From NCBI GenBank assembly GCA_002732645.1, contig NVRL01000018.1:10989-18153 (forward strand): a stretch of 7,165 nt of DNA, given 5' to 3'. A model generated the notes under the pieces. It ran no database searches. It worked only from the letters and a program-made list of their open reading frames with translations, and was not told the DNA's origin. The stretch is from Sulfurimonas sp. Lineage in GTDB: Bacteria; Campylobacterota; Campylobacteria; Campylobacterales; Sulfurimonadaceae. Positions 1 to 5,477 of this stretch are shown in pieces. Position numbers and translations under genes: made by a program. Numbering within the stretch: the first letter of the stretch is position 1; every line of letters begins with the position of its first letter.

Positions 1-536
1 TTGATAATTATACTAGTGAAAAACATTGTCTAAATAGTGAAGTAGCTAATATTCTAGCTCGTGATATTCATCTTTCAAACTTTTATGAAGAAGCTAACAC
101 TATATTTTGGGAGACGTATAATACCGACCCTGTAGCTCTTGCGAATATTGTGGCAAATGAGGTAGCTAAAGAGATAAAAGAGAATCAAACAAACGAACTG
201 AAGTTCACGGCAAAACAAATATCTGAGCTTATTAAAATGGTTGATGATAAGACTATCTCAAATAAGATTGCAAAACAAGTATTCCAAGAGATGACGAAAT
301 CTGGAGAAAATCCAACAAAGATAGTTGAAGACAAAGGACTTATTCAAATAAGTGACCCATCCATTATTTCACCTATTATTGATGAAATAATTGCAAAAAA
401 TCCAGATAATGTGCACAAGTTTAAAGCAGGTAACACCAAACTTTTAGGCTTCTTTGTCGGGCAAGTACTAAAAACCACAGGGGGCAAAGCAAACCCAAAA
501 GTGGTGAATGAGCTTGTCGCACTGAAATTAAAATAA
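1..536 (+). CDS. gatB: Asp-tRNA(Asn)/Glu-tRNA(Gln) amidotransferase subunit B, C-terminal part (5' truncated by window)
   Basis: The frame is open from base 3 to the TAA at 534-536 and gives 177 residues with no start of its own, so the window cuts the gene. GatB is the kinase/amidotransferase subunit of GatCAB, which turns Glu-tRNA(Gln) or Asp-tRNA(Asn) into the amidated form in the cytoplasm. The visible part is the helical tail domain and the YqeY-like domain. It shows the family pattern of a SEVANILARD-type helix, then FTAKQISELIKMVDD, then a KAGNTKLLGFFVGQVLK segment followed by a GGKANP turn; this last part is typical of the YqeY/GatB tRNA-binding module. The first ATG-like methionine read in this frame (GTG/ATG near 150) is internal, because homology-like sequence continues upstream of it. 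A full family member is about 470-480 residues, so roughly the last third is here. The assignment is by recognition of sequence pattern, not by search. Confidence 0.9.
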   Translation, partial: DNYTSEKHCLNSEVANILARDIHLSNFYEEANTIFWETYNTDPVALANIVANEVAKEIKENQTNELKFTAKQISELIKMVDDKTISNKIAKQVFQEMTKSGENPTKIVEDKGLIQISDPSIISPIIDEIIAKNPDNVHKFKAGNTKLLGFFVGQVLKTTGGKANPKVVNELVALKLK

Positions 537-549
537 TAAACAAGCAGGA

Positions 550-577
550 CAAATGACCTTATTTGACATAGTTTTTT
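550..577 (+). terminator. weak candidate terminator after gatB
   Basis: A 5-bp stem (CAAAT at 550-554, ATTTG at 561-565, 6-nt loop) is followed, after 6 nt, by six T at 572-577. The stem is short and AT-rich and the T-run is not adjacent, so this may not terminate. It is listed because no better terminator separates gatB from the next gene. Confidence 0.2.
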
Positions 578-610
578 ATTATACTTGTTAGTTATGAATG
601 ATAATTCATT

Positions 611-616
611 TATAAT
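611..616 (+). promoter_or_regulatory. -10 box (TATAAT) for the diguanylate cyclase gene
   Basis: A perfect TATAAT lies 42 nt upstream of the ATG at 659. No good -35 box is seen at 16-18 nt, which is usual for sigma-70 promoters of Campylobacterota. The ribosome binding site is AAAGG at 647-651, 7 nt before the ATG. A short inverted repeat (AATGA 597-601, TCATT 606-610) sits directly upstream of the -10 box and could be an operator. Confidence 0.45.
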
Positions 617-658
617 TAATATTTATTCTAATAGTATGGTAGAAGTAAAGGTTTAAAT

Positions 659-2605
659 ATGCCGAATAATAAAAATATAAAAATAATTTTTGTATTAAAC
701 TATATCATTCTATTCTCGGGCATTACATTTAGTCTTTATTATGCATATAACCTTTTTCTTGACCTGAAAGAAAAGTCTGTAAATCAAAATCTTATTGCTA
801 TTAATAAACTTAGTGCCAAAGGTGTTGATACACACCTAAAGTATATTGCAAATAGCGTTAAAACACTTGGTGGAAGCTATAGAAATCTTTACGAGCAAGA
901 GTATGAACACATAAAGAACAAACCTATACACGAACATAAGTATCTAAAGAATGAGAAAATAACCTTCTTTTATGACTATACAAATCAAAAAGATTTTACA
1001 TTTCAATCAGATCATGTATCTATGATATTATCAAACTTAGATCAAAATCCAGAAGCTATAGGTAAAGAGCTTAATATATTTCATCAAATCACACCGGCTC
1101 TAGAATCAATACATAACTCTTTTAACTTTTCATGGGTCTACATAACAACAGTCAATGACTTTATGCTTATATATCCTTATGTTCCATATGAATATACAAA
1201 CGAAATCTACAAACCTACCGAGCAGCATTTTTACAAAGCAGCAAACTTTGCACAAAAAAGTGTAGGCTGGGAAGAACCATATTTTGATTTAGCTGGAGCA
1301 GGAGTTTTAATTACCGCTTCGTACCCAATATATGATAAAGATGACATACTTTTAGGAGTAGCATCTCATGATATCACAGTCGATAAGCTTGCTAAATCTA
1401 TTTTAAACGAGACAACTATGCATAAAGGAAGTATCTCTTTTTTAATATCAAAGCAGGGCAAAGTTATATCATCTACAGATTTGGAACATATGAAGGAGAT
1501 GCAAGTACATAATAAACAAAAGTACAAAGGTAATTTTTACTATAGAACAGTTAAAGATGCCAAAAAAGATGGACTGAATAACATTATAGTCTCATCTCAT
1601 GAGCATCTTAATCAGCTTGGAGATGAAATAATTTCTAAGTTAAAACCAGTAAAAGATGTAAATACTCAACTCTGGAATAGTTCAATAGAATTTTTTAATG
1701 ATGATTTGCTTCTTGTATCGCAGATTCCATCAACTGATTGGATATTAATATCATGTGTACCTAAAAAGAGTATTATTGATAAAACTAAGTCTATCTTCTA
1801 TCTAACTTTAATGATATTATTTACCTTTATTACAGCACTATTTATATTTAGCGGCATCTTGACAATGAGACATTTGATAACACCACTGGAGATAATAAAT
1901 AAAGCTTCTAAACGCTTTGGTGATGGCTATACAGATGTAAAAGTCCAATATTCTAATATGAATCTATTAAAAACTCTTTTTGACACATTTAACACTATGA
2001 CTGAAAAGGTAAAATTTAATCAACATATACTCGAAGAAAAAGTATACGAGAGAACTACAGAGCTACGAGAAGAGATAAATAGAAGAAAAAGAATAGAAAA
2101 GGAACTTAGAAAAACATCCCGCACAGATTTTCTTACAGGCATCTGGAATAGGGGATACTTCTTTGAGATGCTAGATAGAGAAATAATACGTTCTCAGCGT
2201 TATCACATCAATATGTCACTTCTAATGATAGATATAGATCTATTTAAAAATATCAATGACACTTGGGGTCACGACATAGGTGATAAAGCTATTAAACATG
2301 TAGTTAATATTATAAATTCAAATGTACGTAAAGAGAACCTGTTTGGTCGCCTTGGTGGAGAAGAGTTTGGCATTATTCTTATTGAGACAAAAGAGTCATA
2401 TACGCCGCAAAGTATTTCTGAACGTATCAGAAAAAGTGTTGAAGAGTCTATATTAACTGTTGATGACATATCTATAAAAATAACGGTAAGTATTGGTATC
2501 GCAAATATAACTGACAAAGATAGTTCAAGTACACTATATATACGTTCAGACAAAGCTCTCTACTTGGCTAAAGAAAATGGTAGAAATATGGTTAAAGAAG
2601 TTTAA
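659..2605 (+). CDS. membrane-bound Cache-HAMP-GGDEF diguanylate cyclase
   Basis: The 648-residue protein should make cyclic di-GMP from two GTP at the inner face of the membrane in response to a periplasmic signal. The order is: membrane segment at about 8-30; periplasmic double-Cache-type sensor at about 35-365 (W204, a PYFD stretch, then ITASYPIYD and LLGVASHDIT); second membrane segment at about 379-401; HAMP from about 404, with the usual P409 and E411; a charged coiled-coil linker at about 455-488; GGDEF domain 490-648 opening with DFLTG. Active-site residues are all present by alignment to PleD: D525 and E568 for metal, N533 and D542 for guanine, and a GGEEF signature at 566-570. The inhibitory I-site (RxxD) reads R557-K-E-N560, so its Asp is replaced by Asn. 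SIGIA and the AKENGRN end are also canonical. The ligand cannot be read from sequence. The ATG at 659 has AAAGG 7 nt upstream. No EAL domain is present, so only synthesis is expected. Confidence 0.92.
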   Translation: MPNNKNIKIIFVLNYIILFSGITFSLYYAYNLFLDLKEKSVNQNLIAINKLSAKGVDTHLKYIANSVKTLGGSYRNLYEQEYEHIKNKPIHEHKYLKNEKITFFYDYTNQKDFTFQSDHVSMILSNLDQNPEAIGKELNIFHQITPALESIHNSFNFSWVYITTVNDFMLIYPYVPYEYTNEIYKPTEQHFYKAANFAQKSVGWEEPYFDLAGAGVLITASYPIYDKDDILLGVASHDITVDKLAKSILNETTMHKGSISFLISKQGKVISSTDLEHMKEMQVHNKQKYKGNFYYRTVKDAKKDGLNNIIVSSHEHLNQLGDEIISKLKPVKDVNTQLWNSSIEFFNDDLLLVSQIPSTDWILISCVPKKSIIDKTKSIFYLTLMILFTFITALFIFSGILTMRHLITPLEIINKASKRFGDGYTDVKVQYSNMNLLKTLFDTFNTMTEKVKFNQHILEEKVYERTTELREEINRRKRIEKELRKTSRTDFLTGIWNRGYFFEMLDREIIRSQRYHINMSLLMIDIDLFKNINDTWGHDIGDKAIKHVVNIINSNVRKENLFGRLGGEEFGIILIETKESYTPQSISERIRKSVEESILTVDDISIKITVSIGIANITDKDSSSTLYIRSDKALYLAKENGRNMVKEV

Positions 2606-2641
2606 TACAAAAATATATAATGGTTTTTTTTTAAATGTGAG

Positions 2642-2716
2642 TGGTGACCCCGAGGAGAATTGAACTCCTGTAACATGGATGAAAACCATGGATCCTAACC
2701 GCTAGACGACGGGGCC
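2642..2716 (-). tRNA. tRNA-Glu (anticodon UUC), CCA encoded
   Basis: Read on the minus strand from 2716, the sequence folds as a cloverleaf. The acceptor GGCCCCG pairs with CGGGGTC (one G-U pair), the anticodon stem CATGG/CCATG closes a 7-nt loop TTTTCAT, giving anticodon TTC, and the T-arm carries GTTCAAT. The discriminator A (2645) is followed by an encoded CCA (2644-2642). The length of 75 nt including CCA fits tRNA-Glu. In organisms using GatCAB this tRNA can also relate to the Glu-tRNA pool, but the nearby gatB is on the other strand and the adjacency is probably chance. The gene is convergent with the diguanylate cyclase gene and lies downstream of the REC-RHH gene on the same strand. 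Confidence 0.96.
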
Positions 2717-2746
2717 ACTTTGGACAGCTTATTTAACTGAGCCGAA

Positions 2747-2752
2747 ATTATA
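2747..2752 (-). promoter_or_regulatory. -10 box (TATAAT) for tRNA-Glu
   Basis: On the minus strand a perfect TATAAT lies 30 nt upstream of the tRNA 5' end, which leaves a short leader to be removed by RNase P. No convincing -35 box is present. The element suggests that the tRNA is transcribed on its own, although no terminator was seen between it and the regulator gene upstream. Confidence 0.5.
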
Positions 2753-2810
2753 TAGATCCATGTCTTAATAGATCCTTAAATTATCGAAACTCAGTGAAAT
2801 TTATTGTTAA

Positions 2811-3356
2811 TTACTCGTAGAAACCTCTAAGAGCTCTAATAATAACAGCATTTTTAGAGATGCTTTCAGCTTTTGCATTGTCATTTACTAAATCGTAAAG
2901 ATCTAAAGGAAGAGAGATAGAGAATGTTTTAGTCTCAATTTTTCTTTTTTTAGAAATCATAGCAGTAACACTAGTTAAAAGCTCAATGATTTTTCTAGTA
3001 TCAATAGGTTTTTGAATAAAACTATTTACACCAACTTCAATAGACTCGGAAATCTTTTCAATATCATTACTTGCAGAGATAACAATAATGATTTGAGTAG
3101 GATTAATCTCACGAATTCTACGAGATAATTCTATACCATCCATACCAGCCATTACTATATCAACAAAAACAACATCTGGTTTAACTCTATTGTATGTGTT
3201 TAGTGCTTCTTCACCATTAAAACATGAGAAAACATCAGAAAAAAAGTTTTTAAAAGTAGAACTAAGTAGTTCGTTTGTAACTTTTTCGTCTTCAACTATC
3301 ATCGCCGTCAATTTTTTTGTCTGTCCAGTTAACTGAACTAAATCAATATTTGCCAT
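2811..3356 (-). CDS. response regulator: receiver domain fused to a C-terminal ribbon-helix-helix DNA-binding domain
   Basis: The 181-residue protein has a receiver (REC) domain at about 16-132. Its key residues are all visible: acidic pocket E22/D23, phospho-acceptor D66 (in VFVDIVM), switch S94, aromatic F113 and K116 followed by P117. It should therefore be phosphorylated by a histidine kinase. After a basic linker (KKRK, 136-139), residues 141-181 read as a beta strand (KTFSISLPLDLYDLV) followed by two helices (NAKAESISKNAVIIRALRGF), the pattern of a CopG/Arc-type ribbon-helix-helix domain that binds DNA as a dimer. The usual OmpR, NarL or NtrC outputs are absent. No kinase gene is adjacent, so it is an orphan here. 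The ATG at 3356 has AAGGA (3363-3367 on the plus strand) 6 nt upstream. The receiver is certain; the ribbon-helix-helix call rests on pattern and is likely. Confidence 0.85.
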   Translation of the reverse strand: MANIDLVQLTGQTKKLTAMIVEDEKVTNELLSSTFKNFFSDVFSCFNGEEALNTYNRVKPDVVFVDIVMAGMDGIELSRRIREINPTQIIIVISASNDIEKISESIEVGVNSFIQKPIDTRKIIELLTSVTAMISKKRKIETKTFSISLPLDLYDLVNDNAKAESISKNAVIIRALRGFYE

Positions 3357-3387
3357 ATTAATTCCTTTTGTGTTAAATATTGACGTT

Positions 3388-3393
3388 ATTATA
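3388..3393 (-). promoter_or_regulatory. -10 box (TATAAT) for the REC-RHH regulator
   Basis: On the minus strand TGTATAAT, containing a perfect -10 box, lies 31 nt upstream of the ATG at 3356. The hexamer 17 nt further up reads TTCATT, a poor -35. The position gives a leader of about 25 nt including the ribosome binding site. The rest of the gap up to 3525 holds no gene and no clear terminator. Confidence 0.55.
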
Positions 3394-3525
3394 CAGATTT
3401 TTCGGTAACAAATGAAGTATTTCTACAATTTAAAACAACAATAAAAGGGTTAAAGTACGTAGAACAGGTAGCTTAGAGGTTTTTTCAAATTGTTGTAAAA
3501 TATTAAATTTCTTTCTAACAGTTAA

Positions 3526-3738
3526 CTAAATATCATATTTTTTGAATTTCTCAAGCCACTCAGTATCTGGTTCTTTAGATTCTTCCTTCTGAGTTAAGAG
3601 AGAATCAATGATGCTTATTAATGTCTTTTCATCCATAAATTCTAATAAATCAGGATTAATGGAAGTACTATTTTCGTTGTCATACGAGTTTAGAAGATTT
3701 TGGATATCTTCTATTAGTTGTTCTTTTGTTGAATTCAT
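3526..3738 (-). CDS. small acidic hypothetical protein, translationally coupled to the hydrolase gene
   Basis: The gene encodes 70 residues and ends with TAG at 3528-3526. I do not recognise a family. The protein is rich in Asp and Glu, lacks a signal peptide or membrane segment, and is predicted mostly helical: an N-terminal helix (TKEQLIEDIQNLLNSY), a loop, a second helix (PDLLEFMDEKTLISIIDSLLTQK), and a Trp-containing charged tail (EWLEKFKKYD). The start ATG at 3738 overlaps the TGA of the upstream hydrolase gene as ATGA, and a GGAG (3745-3748 on the plus strand) lies 6 nt before it. This arrangement and the normal codon use for the neighbourhood make a real gene likely. It should be cytoplasmic, unlike the exported product of its partner gene, so a direct physical partnership is not obvious. 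Confidence 0.75.
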   Translation of the reverse strand: MNSTKEQLIEDIQNLLNSYDNENSTSINPDLLEFMDEKTLISIIDSLLTQKEESKEPDTEWLEKFKKYDI

Positions 3739-4514
3739 ATATTACTCCAGGCGTTATCAAAGCTCATAGCTTCATATTGAATATCATTAGTAAGTTTTAC
3801 AAGTCCAACTTTATTCATAATCAACTTAGCTTTCTTTGGCCAAGTCTCTCTATAATTAAAAGAATGTGGATGCCCACCTATCCTTGATATAAACTCCATA
3901 TTGATCTCTTTAGTAAACAGAATTTCGCTGCCATGTCTATCTACAAGTTTATCCAGCCAGATTCTAGCTTCTTTAAAAACTTTTACATTAGAGCTGTCTA
4001 TAATCCATCTAGTAGCAAAATCATTGAAGCATGCTTTATGAGCACTATTCTTAAGGATTTGGTCATAAGTAAGTAGTTCTAGTTTTTTTGTTGTTCCTGC
4101 ATATGGGGCAGGTCTATAGTCTCTTTTTAAGCTTTTAGGTCTTTTTTTCCATGTTAAATCAGCTTGGGAGTGTTTCCTGATCTCACTTGGATCAAAGATA
4201 ACTCTCTGCGCAGATTTAGAGTAGGGTAGATATAGTCTAGGAAGTTCTTTATCACTTTTAAAAGCGCCCAAGCTAAGAATGTTACCTGTTATTTGAGCAA
4301 CATATCCTCTGCCATATCCAGATTCTAGACCTGCAATGGCTAGTATAGCTGCTGGAGGGAGTTTATGCTTTTTAGCTACCTCTATGGCTTCCATACTATT
4401 AGCTTTATAGAACTCTTTAACGTGGTTGTATTTTCTAAAACTAAATTCACTTGCAAAAAGTGAAGAAGTAGTTAATACTATCATTAATGTAAATATTGAT
4501 TTTATTATAGGCAT
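3735..4514 (-). CDS. exported glucosaminidase-type peptidoglycan hydrolase (GH73-like)
   Basis: The 259-residue protein starts with a signal peptide (lysine at 5, hydrophobic 6-20, likely cleavage after A21 in SLFA-S), so it acts in the periplasm. The mature part matches the Bax/FlgJ-like glucosaminidase fold: a helix (NSMEAIEVAKKHKLPPAAIL), then AIAGLESGYGRG with E64 as the probable catalytic acid, then the GNILSLGAF stretch that follows the active site in this family. It is expected to cut the glycan strand of peptidoglycan between GlcNAc and MurNAc. The C-terminal half (about 150-259) has conserved-looking aromatic and His positions (GGHPHSFNYRETW) of unknown role. There are no LysM or SH3 repeats to anchor it to the wall. 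The ATG at 4514 has AGGAA 10 nt upstream. Its stop overlaps the next gene by 4 nt, so the two form an operon. The exact bond specificity is inferred. Confidence 0.82.
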   Translation of the reverse strand: MPIIKSIFTLMIVLTTSSLFASEFSFRKYNHVKEFYKANSMEAIEVAKKHKLPPAAILAIAGLESGYGRGYVAQITGNILSLGAFKSDKELPRLYLPYSKSAQRVIFDPSEIRKHSQADLTWKKRPKSLKRDYRPAPYAGTTKKLELLTYDQILKNSAHKACFNDFATRWIIDSSNVKVFKEARIWLDKLVDRHGSEILFTKEINMEFISRIGGHPHSFNYRETWPKKAKLIMNKVGLVKLTNDIQYEAMSFDNAWSNI

Positions 4515-4741
4515 AGTATTTATATTCCTGAAGTTTTATATATCTTGGTTAACATAATGTAAATTCTCTTGAAAATATCAATCTCTGCTCTAGCTATATT
4601 TTATTGATATTAATTAATTTAGTTCTTTTCTTTTGGAATTATACACTATTTATTAAAAAATAATTTCAAACAAAAAATAAAAGCTGAACGCATAGTCAGG
4701 ATAGAAAGACTTGATATGAAAAAATATCTCATATCACTTAA
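4515..4741. other. gene-free AT-rich stretch upstream of the hydrolase gene, with one inverted repeat
   Basis: No gene was found here. A 9-bp perfect inverted repeat, AATATCAAT (4574-4582) and ATTGATATT (4603-4611), is separated by 20 nt and lies 60-97 nt upstream of the hydrolase ATG. It may be a regulator site or a weak hairpin in the leader. There is no T-run beside it, so it is not an evident terminator. The part from about 4680 onward has a less AT-rich texture and may be eroded sequence belonging to the recombinase remnant that follows. Confidence 0.4.
4638..4643 (-). promoter_or_regulatory. candidate -10 box (TATAAT) for the hydrolase operon
   Basis: On the minus strand GTGTATAATTCC contains a perfect -10 box 123 nt upstream of the hydrolase ATG. 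TTGAAA lies 20 nt further up, rather far for a -35 box. If used, it gives a leader of about 115 nt containing the 4574-4611 inverted repeat. An AT-rich TATATA near 4540 is an alternative closer to the gene. Confidence 0.35.
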
Positions 4742-4861
4742 TATGAAAACAGTGGTGAAACTAATAATCAATTAAATGTGTTATCAGGTCTTCTAAGTCA
4801 TAGTAGTCCGAAAGTAACCCTAGAGCATTACGCAAGTGTAAGAGAGTCTAAAAAACGTTGA
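4742..4861 (+). pseudogene. C-terminal remnant of a tyrosine recombinase (phage-type integrase)
   Basis: The frame open from 4742 ends in TGA at 4859-4861. Its last 26 codons (from 4781) read LSGLLSHSSPKVTLEHYA and then SVRESKKR. This is the C-terminal signature of tyrosine recombinases: the LLGHSS box (Gly changed to Ser here), the T-x-x-x-Y segment carrying the catalytic Tyr (codon 4829-4831), and a basic tail. Catalytic domain parts that must lie upstream (Arg of box I, HxxR) are missing; an in-frame stop occurs at 4739-4741, no start or ribosome binding site is seen, and the neighbouring frame 4684-4774 is open without a clear motif, so a frameshift is possible. It is therefore a decayed fragment of an old mobile element. 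It faces the 3' end of rnpB, 18 bp away. Confidence 0.6.
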
Positions 4862-4879
4862 TATAGGCTATTTGAAGAG

Positions 4880-5303
4880 ATAGGTACAGCTATAAGCCGA
4901 GTTTTGTTTTGATAGTATTAATCTACTTTACTATTTACATAGTATCTCTAGCGAAACAGTAGCATTATAAGACGCTGACCACCTGTTTCTTGCTGCCATG
5001 TTGGGTTTACAAGCTCTCTATGTTGCCATAAAGACTGGTGGGCTCTTACTCCACCCTTTCACCTTAACTACTTTTAGCTCGCTAAAAGTTAAAAAAATGC
5101 CGATAGCATTTTTATGCTTTAGTGCCTTAGCGGCTAGCGAAAGATAGTTGGGCTTTTGCTCAAATATCGGCTAATAGTAGATGTCTACTCTCTGTTGCAC
5201 TTTCCCTCGTATTACTACGGCCATTAGTTAAATGGAACACTGTCTTATAGCAGCTCGGACTTTCCTCTTGAGCATAAGCCAAGTCACTATCTGCTGTACC
5301 TAT
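4880..5303 (-). ncRNA. rnpB: RNase P RNA (M1-type, bacterial class A)
   Basis: This is the catalytic RNA that trims the 5' leaders of tRNA precursors together with the RnpA protein. Read on the minus strand, the 5' arm ATAGGTACAGC (5303-5293) pairs exactly with GCTGTACCTAT (4890-4880) to form closing helix P1. Conserved blocks follow in the right order: GAGGAAAGTCCGAGC (5267-5253), GGAAAGTGCAACAGAGAG (near 5210-5193), AAGGTGAAAGGGTGG with GTAAGAGCCCACC (5064-5038), GTAAACCCAACATGGCAGCA (near 5010-4991), and ACAAAACTCGGCTTAT (4907-4892). About 424 nt is on the long side for the class. The excess is in the P12 region: GCCGATA/TATCGGC (5171-5165 with 5105-5099) plus a separate 9-bp hairpin at 5089-5070. 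Exact ends may differ by a few nt from the P1 boundaries used here. No clear terminator was seen beyond the 3' end; six T (4855-4850) on the minus strand may serve. Confidence 0.95.
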
Positions 5304-5306
5304 GAA

Positions 5307-5312
5307 ATAGTA
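5307..5312 (-). promoter_or_regulatory. candidate -10 box (TACTAT) for rnpB
   Basis: On the minus strand TACTAT sits 4 nt upstream of the first P1 base, putting a start site near 5300-5303. It matches TATAAT in four of six positions. No good -35 box is present at the usual distance. The nearest palindromic operator (5349-5360) starts 36 bp upstream of this box. Confidence 0.4.
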
Positions 5313-5346
5313 CAAAAAAGTTCCTTTAAATTAGTTTTTTCAACAC

Positions 5347-5456
5347 AAGAACACTTGTTCATTGCATAGAAGATTCACATGAACAAGTGTTCTTTTTAAG
5401 ATAAGCTTACATTAACAAACGTTCATATATAATACTTTTAAAGTTAACATCTGTTC
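5347..5456. promoter_or_regulatory. array of four 12-bp palindromic operators at exact 32-bp spacing (probable TetR binding sites)
   Basis: Four sites are seen: GAACACTTGTTC (5349-5360), GAACAAGTGTTC (5381-5392), TAACAAACGTTC (5413-5424) and TAACATCTGTTC (5445-5456). Against GAACANNTGTTC they match 10, 10, 8 and 9 of the 10 fixed positions. The centres are 5354.5, 5386.5, 5418.5 and 5450.5, so each step is exactly 32 bp, about three turns of DNA. Sites 1 and 2 with flanks also form a perfect 16-bp inverted repeat (5347-5362 and 5379-5394). Site 3 lies just upstream of the tetR -10 box and site 4 just downstream, where a bound dimer would block transcription. The probable ligand is the adjacent TetR-family protein acting on its own gene. 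The palindromes and spacing are seen directly; the binding partner is inferred. Confidence 0.7.
5428..5433 (+). promoter_or_regulatory. -10 box (TATAAT) for the TetR-family gene
   Basis: A perfect TATAAT lies 44 nt upstream of the ATG at 5478, between operator sites 3 and 4. CTTACA at 5406-5411, 16 nt upstream, is a possible weak -35 box. A start near 5440 would place site 4 at about +5 to +17 and site 3 between the two promoter boxes, the usual geometry for repression. Confidence 0.6.
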
Positions 5457-5477
5457 ACTAAACTAAAAAGGTTGATA

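Noticed and set aside
563..582. TTGACA at 563-568 followed by TATTAT at 577-582 as a promoter
   Set aside because: Only 8 nt separate the boxes, far from the 16-18 nt required; TATAAT at 611 is a better candidate.
596..617. A Fur-box-like sequence (TGATAATTCATT and flank) upstream of the diguanylate cyclase
   Set aside because: It needs an inserted base to match the Fur consensus and AT-rich DNA gives such matches often; a short inverted repeat is all that can be supported.
2269..2553. A 94-codon open frame on the minus strand inside the diguanylate cyclase gene
   Set aside because: It is the antisense shadow of the GGDEF domain, whose catalytic motifs are intact on the plus strand; it has no recognisable motif.
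2752..2775. Direct repeat ATAGATCC twice, 16 bp apart, next to the tRNA-Glu promoter
   Set aside because: Two 8-bp copies in AT-rich DNA, with no further copies and no link to an attachment site, are not convincing.
5347..5456. A short CRISPR array (12-bp repeats, 20-bp spacers)
   Set aside because: Repeats and spacers are too short, the repeats are palindromic and diverged, no cas genes are near, and the units straddle a promoter, which fits operators.
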